A stretch of DNA of 64,000 nucleotides from Pyxidicoccus caerfyrddinensis (GTDB lineage: Bacteria > Myxococcota > Myxococcia > Myxococcales > Myxococcaceae). Shown here one piece after another: positions 60,201-64,000 of the stretch. Under the pieces are notes generated by a model that saw nothing but the letters and a program-made list of their open reading frames with translations, was not told the DNA's origin and did no database searches. How positions within the stretch are numbered: position 1 is the stretch's first letter; each line of letters starts with the position of its first letter. The stretch is taken from assembly GCF_010894405.1 (NCBI RefSeq), contig NZ_JAAIYA010000018.1, forward strand, positions 1 through 64,000. Reading direction: 5' to 3'. The translations under genes were made by a program, and so were the position numbers.

Positions 60201-61393
60201 AGTCCTCCGAGACGGAGTGGGCCGCGCACCGGGAGGTGGAGCTCCGCGCGCTCCTGAGTGGAGCCAGCTCGGCCTCGCGCGGCGTCTCCGCGCCCGAGTA
60301 CGAGGCCAACGGCCTCCGTGCGCGTCAGCTCTGCCGGATGCTCGGGGACCCTCCCGTGACGTTCTCGGTGGTCTTCTCACTCTGGCTGCTCTACGTCGTG
60401 CACGGCACTCGGCCGGAGTTGGCGGAGGACTGCATGACCGAGCTGCTGGCGCTGGCTGAGAAGAGTCAGTCCGCCGCGATGCGGATTGGCGCGCGCCACG
60501 CGTGCGGAACGACTTGTTACTACAGCCAGCGGTATGAGCAGGCGCGGGCCTGGTTCCTCCAGGAGCTGGAGATCCCCGCACCCGAGGACCAACGGGAGCT
60601 GGTCCGCACGTTCAGCGATGACCATGGGGTGTATGCCCTGTGCTGGCTGCAGCACGTCGAGCTGTACAACGGCCGCGTCGGAGCGGCGCTGGGCTACGTG
60701 GAGCGGGCTCGCGCGCTGGTGCGGGAGCTGGGAGACCCGCTCCTGAGCTCCGTCGTGGCCGTCGCCACGCAGGTCACCTACCACCTCCTGGGCGACACCG
60801 GCCGGATGGAGGCCGAGGCTGAAGTCGCGTGGAAGCTCACGATGGAGCATGGCTTCGAGCACTGGCAGATGCTGGCCCGCATCGCCTATGGCCACGTGCT
60901 CGCACGGCGCGGCGAGCTCGACAGGGGCTTCGAGGAGATCGACACCGGGCTCCGGTACTTCACCTCGAACGGTATCTGGACGAGGCGGCCCTATTGGACT
61001 GCTCACAAGGTGGACGCGTTGCTGCTGGCGGGGCGCCGCGCGGAGGCGCTGTCGCTGATTGATGAGACTGTCGAGGGCGCTGTTGGGATGTTGGATCAGC
61101 AGTCCATTCCCACATTGCTCCAGCGGAAGGCCCTCCTGCTGGCCGAAGACGGCGAGCGTGAGAGGTCGCTCACGGTGCTCCAGCAGGCGCTCGCGATGGC
61201 CCGGAAACAGCGTGAGTGCATCTCCGTCTTGAATGTCTCGCTGAGCCTTACGCGGAGCCTGCTCGACCTGGACCGGCGGGCGGAGGCGCGCGCATGTCTG
61301 GCGGCGGGCGTGGCGGACATCCAGGATGGCCGGGGCTGGCCCGCGTACGAGGAGGCCGTCCGGTGGCTGGCCTCGCTGGATGGCGCTCCGTGA
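57278..61393 (+). CDS. Ser/Thr protein kinase fused to cyclase-like, AAA-ATPase and TPR regions
   Basis: A 1371-residue signalling protein. The kinase domain (about 18-285) is complete: GEGGFGDVY, Lys47 in VAVKVL, HRDLKPAN (144-151) and DFG (166-168). Residues about 338-520 match a class III nucleotide cyclase (ERRQITALCC, GLGLHTGLIV, TRLSALAGPGDILVSG), but both metal-binding Asp positions are lost (LCCTFRG and GGTILFLFG), so it is probably a non-catalytic regulatory domain. An ORC/STAND-type ATPase follows, with LVGRQRELVALRE and Walker A GEPGIGKS (about 560), then about 650 residues of helical repeats. Shine-Dalgarno GGGGGAAG precedes the ATG. Its substrates are unknown. Confidence 0.92.
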   Translation: MAKRVDLEALGTTFQSRYEVVEKIGEGGFGDVYKAHQVATGQTVAVKVLRIPTERSDDQAERLMARFHREMRLCARLHHPNIVRLIDSGQGAGRGVYSVFEFIPGRNLATVLQEEQQLRPLEARHLMIQVLDALASAHAEGVVHRDLKPANIMIRGGARRNAVVLDFGISCLTDEARHDEARITQSHEWVGSPSYAAPEQLRGEPPLARSDLYAWGLIFLECLTGTRAIRGESAAEVVFRQLSPEPISIPEWLIWSPLGPLLNRVTAKQAHARDVTAEGLLRELEACELGSLRGEEPGATPLPAPPQSTETMQGVVPSGSPKVGGTPPELSVDLMRGEAERRQITALCCTFRGVAQGSGALDAEELEQLLRVGQELGTTLALKHGGQVGGSLGGTILFLFGYPTANEDDARRAARAALAMLAEIRQRGVVTLSRYRARLEVGLGLHTGLIVTRRPEEGRDGGPNFGGTALQSATRLSALAGPGDILVSGETQRLLRGQYAFDCRGATGDADLGNAYLLREGATDGGVPDLPLVGRQRELVALRERWDKVRGGLGQVVLVTGEPGIGKSRLARAIRQQLSGETHRWLEGRCAQDARNSPLFPIVELLERLLDAGRELTPEAKVERLEALLSEHGFDLAEALPLFVPLLSLPLPAGYTPLALPPQKLRELTHNALLSLLYEMGEHSPVVLLIEDLHWADPSSLELCSKLVSEAASARVYVLFTSRPEFSPPWSPSSALTLQLGPLEGPDIARMAEAVVGGLPLSPEAVERITSRTDGVPLFVEELVRMMVESDALVKRDGGLVLAGTLDVLVIPSSLRGLFTERLDRLGRARETAQVAAVLGREFSFDLLRAVLPIDESTLREDLDALVSADLVHRRRRPRAPTYLFKHALIQDTAYDSIVKSRRRELHERVARTLQRDFPKLAEEQPELLALHFERAGLPAEATVWFLQAGKHVMQRSAFVEASALLSHGVELAAQSSETEWAAHREVELRALLSGASSASRGVSAPEYEANGLRARQLCRMLGDPPVTFSVVFSLWLLYVVHGTRPELAEDCMTELLALAEKSQSAAMRIGARHACGTTCYYSQRYEQARAWFLQELEIPAPEDQRELVRTFSDDHGVYALCWLQHVELYNGRVGAALGYVERARALVRELGDPLLSSVVAVATQVTYHLLGDTGRMEAEAEVAWKLTMEHGFEHWQMLARIAYGHVLARRGELDRGFEEIDTGLRYFTSNGIWTRRPYWTAHKVDALLLAGRRAEALSLIDETVEGAVGMLDQQSIPTLLQRKALLLAEDGERERSLTVLQQALAMARKQRECISVLNVSLSLTRSLLDLDRRAEARACLAAGVADIQDGRGWPAYEEAVRWLASLDGAP

Positions 61394-61545
61394 GCCGCCG
61401 TGGCTGCCCGTCCGGAAGCCAGGCGACGTGAGCGCGCTGGCGGGGCCTCGCCCGTGGGGCAGCCGGGTTCAGCGCGAGGCAACCTCTTGAGTAGCGCGGA
61501 ACAGGGCCTACGCAGCATGTATCCACGCAGCAGGAGGATGCTCGC

Positions 61546-62400
61546 GTGGCCGAAGTCCCTGAAGTCGAAATCATCGTTCGAGACCTCCGGCAGGCTGTCG
61601 TGGGGCGGCACTTCACGGAGGCCGAGGTGCTGTCCCCGGCCGTCGTGCGCTTCCCCTCGCCGCCGGACTTCATCGAGGCGCTGCGCGGGCGCACCGTCAC
61701 CGGCGCGCACCGGCGGGCGAAGTTCATCCTGCTGCCGCTCGATGACGGGCGGACGCTCGCCATCCACTTCATGCTCTGGGGTGACTTGAAGCTGCTCCCC
61801 CAGGGGAGCGAGCGCGCGCCCTCGACGCTCGTCGTCTTCTCGCTCGAAGGTGGCGAGGAGCTGCACCTCACAGACACCCTCGGTTACGCGCGCGTGGCGG
61901 TGGGCCCTGCCTCCGAGGTGGCCTTGCGCCTCAAGCTCGAGGAGCTGGGGCCCGAGGCACTCGATGACACCTTCACCCCGGAGGTGCTCGCGCGGCAGCT
62001 CCGTCGCCGCAGGAGTCCGCTCAAGACAGTGCTGCTCAACCAGCGCGTCCTCGCGGGCCTGGGCAACCGCGACGCGGACGAGAGCCTGTGGCAGGCGGGG
62101 TTGGATCCGCGCCGGCTCGCGTCGTCCCTCACGCGAGAAGAAGGGGTCCGCCTGCACCGCGCCATCCGCGCCGTGCTGGAGGAGGGGCTGCGCCTGCGCG
62201 GGACGCAGAAGGACCTCTTCGGCGTGCAGGGCCAGGCGAAGCACCGCCGCAACGTCTTCGGCCGCACGGGTGCGCCATGTCCTCGCTGCACCACGCCCGT
62301 CTCGCACCTGCGCATCGGCGGGCGCAACACGCACTGGTGCGCCACCTGCCAGCCGGAGTCCGGCGCTCCCTCCGAGCCGGCGCAGGCCTCGCTGTTGTGA
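61546..62400 (+). CDS. Fpg/Nei-family DNA glycosylase lacking the N-terminal proline
   Basis: A 284-residue base-excision repair-type protein. It starts at GTG 61546 (AGGAGG at about 9 nt) and reads M-AEVPEVEI. The family's catalytic Pro directly after Met is Ala here, while the following Glu is kept. The Lys in HRRAKFIL, the GLGNRDADESLWQAG helix-two-turn-helix region (family consensus N-[IV]-Y-A), and the zinc finger CPRC..CATC with GGRNTHWC are present. Without Pro1 the usual bifunctional lyase chemistry should be impaired. It may act as a monofunctional enzyme or a lesion-binding protein. It is 152 bp after the kinase gene. Confidence 0.85.
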   Translation: MAEVPEVEIIVRDLRQAVVGRHFTEAEVLSPAVVRFPSPPDFIEALRGRTVTGAHRRAKFILLPLDDGRTLAIHFMLWGDLKLLPQGSERAPSTLVVFSLEGGEELHLTDTLGYARVAVGPASEVALRLKLEELGPEALDDTFTPEVLARQLRRRRSPLKTVLLNQRVLAGLGNRDADESLWQAGLDPRRLASSLTREEGVRLHRAIRAVLEEGLRLRGTQKDLFGVQGQAKHRRNVFGRTGAPCPRCTTPVSHLRIGGRNTHWCATCQPESGAPSEPAQASLL

Positions 62401-62460
62401 GCCATCAGCCGGGGCGCTGAGCCGCGCCGGGCCGGGTGGGCGCCGGGCCCGGCCGCTGTT

Positions 62461-62709
62461 ATGAAGCACGGCGTGTCCGACGTCACCGAGCCGCCATCTC
62501 TCGATGCCGCGCTGGCCCGCGCCAGCGAGGAGCTGGGCTTCCCCAGCTACTACCAGTCCACCGTGCGCCCGCTGCTACGCAACCCCGAGGGGCGCTGGCC
62601 CCGCTGCTGCGGCGGAGGCTGTGAGCCCTGCGCCCAGACGCTCATCCGCGTCGCACTCCGCGCGCTGGAGTTGATGGGCACCCCGCGCCAGAGCCCCCTG
62701 CCGGACTGA
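62461..62709 (+). CDS. Small Cys-rich protein, unknown function
   Basis: An 82-residue protein with a cluster CCGGGCEPCAQ in the middle that could bind a metal. The first half is helical (LDAALARASEELGF), the second helical (LIRVALRALELMG). The ribosome-binding site is poor. It lies between the glycosylase and response-regulator genes, 15 bp before the latter. It is kept as a real gene because of codon bias and frame, with moderate confidence. Confidence 0.6.
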   Translation: MKHGVSDVTEPPSLDAALARASEELGFPSYYQSTVRPLLRNPEGRWPRCCGGGCEPCAQTLIRVALRALELMGTPRQSPLPD

Positions 62710-62723
62710 GCCTGGAGACACGC

Positions 62724-64000
62724 ATGCCCGCACCGCACCCGCTGCTGCTCGTGGATGACGACGCCGCCTTCCGCAAGGTGTACGGCGGCCTGCTGCGCGA
62801 GGCGGGCTACGAAGTCTCCGAGGCCGCGGACCGACCCTCCGCCCGCGCCGCCTTCGACGCCCGGGACTTCCCCCTCGTCCTGCTCGACTTGATGCTCCCG
62901 CCCGATGGCAGCGTGAATGCCGGCTTGGACGGGCTCGCCGCGCTGCTGAGCGCGCGGCCCGGCACCAAGGTCATCGTCATCTCCGGGGCAGGGGACACGC
63001 GTCACACGCTGGAGGCCGTGCGCCTGGGCGCGTACGACTTCCTCACCAAGCCGGTGGACCCGGACGTGCTGCTCGTCGTCGTGCAGCGCGCCCTCGCACG
63101 CGTGGCGTTGGAGCGGCAGGTGGAGGCACTGCGCACGTCGCTGGCCCGCGCCGGAGGCGACACCGCGCTGGTGGGACAGAGCCCGCCATTCCTCGCGGCC
63201 GTCACCCTCGCCGAGCGCGTGGCGCCGAGCGACATCCCCGTGCTTGTCACCGGAGAGAATGGCACCGGCAAGGAGTTGCTCGCGCGCACGGTGCACCTCA
63301 AGAGCCGCCGCCACGCCGGGCCCTTCGTCCCCATCAACTGCGGCGCCCTGCCGGAGTCGCTGCTGGAGAGTGCCCTCTTCGGTCACGTGAAGGGCAGCTT
63401 CACCGGAGCGACGAAGGACCACCGTGGCCTCTTCGCGGAGGCGGACGGAGGCACGCTCTTCCTGGACGAATTGGGAGACATGACGCCGTCGCTTCAAGTG
63501 AAGGTGCTGCGCGCGCTGGAGACGGGCGACATCCTCCCGGTGGGCGCGGACCTGCCGGTGAAGGTGGACGTGCGGCTCATTTCCGCCACTCACCAGGACC
63601 TGGGCCGCATGCAGAAGGAGGGCACCTTCCGCGAGGACCTCTACTGGCGCGTGAAGGGCGTGGAAGTCCGCCTGCCGCCGCTGCGCGAGCGCGCTTCGGA
63701 CCTGCCTCTGTTGGCGAAGCACTTCCTCAACCAGTGCGCCCACCTGTGCCCGGACGGACGCGCGCGGCTGCTGTCGGACGCGGCCGCGGAGGCGCTCGCC
63801 GCCCATGCGTGGCCCGGCAACCTGCGCGAGCTCCGGCACGAGATGCAGCGCGCCACCGTGCTCGCCGGAGAGCGCCGCGAAATCCAGCCCGAGGACTTGT
63901 CCTTCACCGGCAGCGAGCGGCCCCGCGCCAGCGCGCCGGGCGCCACGACGCTGGCGCAGAAGGTGGAGGCGCTGGAGCGGCGCGAAATCGAGGAGGCGCT
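62724..64000 (+). CDS. Sigma54-dependent response regulator (NtrC family), partial
   Basis: Partial at the right edge; 425 codons are visible. The receiver domain (about 5-125) has the acidic pair Asp11-Asp12, phospho-acceptor Asp55 in VLLDLMLPPD, and Lys in DFLTKPVD; a few extra residues follow the acceptor loop. The AAA+ sigma54 domain (about 150-370) has Walker A GENGTGKE, GHVKGSFTGATKD (the sigma54-contact GAFTGA loop as GSFTGA) and GTLFLDELGD. The Fis-type HTH is just beginning (EALERREIEEAL) when the window ends. ATG 62724 follows GGAG. Its kinase is not adjacent. Confidence 0.95.
   Translation, partial: MPAPHPLLLVDDDAAFRKVYGGLLREAGYEVSEAADRPSARAAFDARDFPLVLLDLMLPPDGSVNAGLDGLAALLSARPGTKVIVISGAGDTRHTLEAVRLGAYDFLTKPVDPDVLLVVVQRALARVALERQVEALRTSLARAGGDTALVGQSPPFLAAVTLAERVAPSDIPVLVTGENGTGKELLARTVHLKSRRHAGPFVPINCGALPESLLESALFGHVKGSFTGATKDHRGLFAEADGGTLFLDELGDMTPSLQVKVLRALETGDILPVGADLPVKVDVRLISATHQDLGRMQKEGTFREDLYWRVKGVEVRLPPLRERASDLPLLAKHFLNQCAHLCPDGRARLLSDAAAEALAAHAWPGNLRELRHEMQRATVLAGERREIQPEDLSFTGSERPRASAPGATTLAQKVEALERREIEEA

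Overview
This is a 64 kb piece of a very GC-rich (roughly two-thirds G+C) bacterial chromosome, most likely from a myxobacterium of the Myxococcus/Corallococcus type. The grounds are: a five-gene mevalonate operon, a SitA-type lipoprotein toxin with its immunity partner (a family known from outer-membrane exchange in Myxococcus), many lipoproteins, sigma54 activators, a very large Ser/Thr kinase, and the base and codon bias. Gene density is high. I see no insertion sequence, prophage or CRISPR array.

Layout. 0-10.7 kb: the start of a TolC-type efflux gene divergent from a MarR repressor, a propeller lipoprotein, a large TPR-CHAT peptidase-like protein, a decayed glycosyltransferase, a coiled-coil membrane protein, a lipoyl-less E2-like acyltransferase, HtpX protease and a DsrE-like protein. 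10.8-16.2 kb: the mevalonate operon (IPP isomerase, HMG-CoA reductase, mevalonate kinase, diphosphomevalonate decarboxylase, phosphomevalonate kinase), covering HMG-CoA to DMAPP with only HMG-CoA synthase missing. 16.3-24.7 kb: a Tat-type hydrolase, a DUF642-like lipoprotein, the SitA5-like toxin/immunity pair, an Omp85-type barrel, and a phosphatase/LPG-synthase-like membrane pair. 24.7-30.2 kb, leftward: tRNA-Leu(CAG) and an isc operon (iscS-iscU-iscA-hscB-hscA-fdx) without a linked iscR, with a strong promoter, an overlapping inverted repeat and an internal terminator. 30.5-42.3 kb: an SPFH coiled-coil protein, DsbD, a leftward run of small housekeeping/unknown genes (DTW, EamA, DUF72, MORN-like, DUF3060), a WYL regulator with YciI and a hydrolase that share an operator motif, and an orphan histidine kinase.

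42.5-47.7 kb is the most unusual part. An ECF sigma factor overlaps a 1007-residue protein that joins a zinc-finger anti-sigma domain, one membrane span, a long helical-repeat region and a C-terminal CHAT (caspase-like) domain with its His-Cys dyad. A paralogue follows that keeps the anti-sigma, membrane and proximal repeat parts but lacks CHAT, then a terminator and an 81-residue acidic-tailed protein with a strong ribosome-binding site. This suggests a protease-gated sigma switch, similar in logic to the TPR-CHAT/RpoE modules of type III-E CRISPR systems but without CRISPR.

47.8-64 kb: an M24 peptidase-like lipoprotein, an outer-membrane barrel, six 77-bp non-coding repeats, the RNA-repair locus rtcR / rtcB-rtcA with a near-perfect sigma54 promoter and a structured hairpin between rtcB and rtcA, two small unknown genes, a serine hydrolase, a 1371-residue kinase-cyclase-ATPase protein whose cyclase looks dead, an Fpg/Nei glycosylase lacking the catalytic N-terminal proline, and a sigma54 response regulator cut by the right edge.
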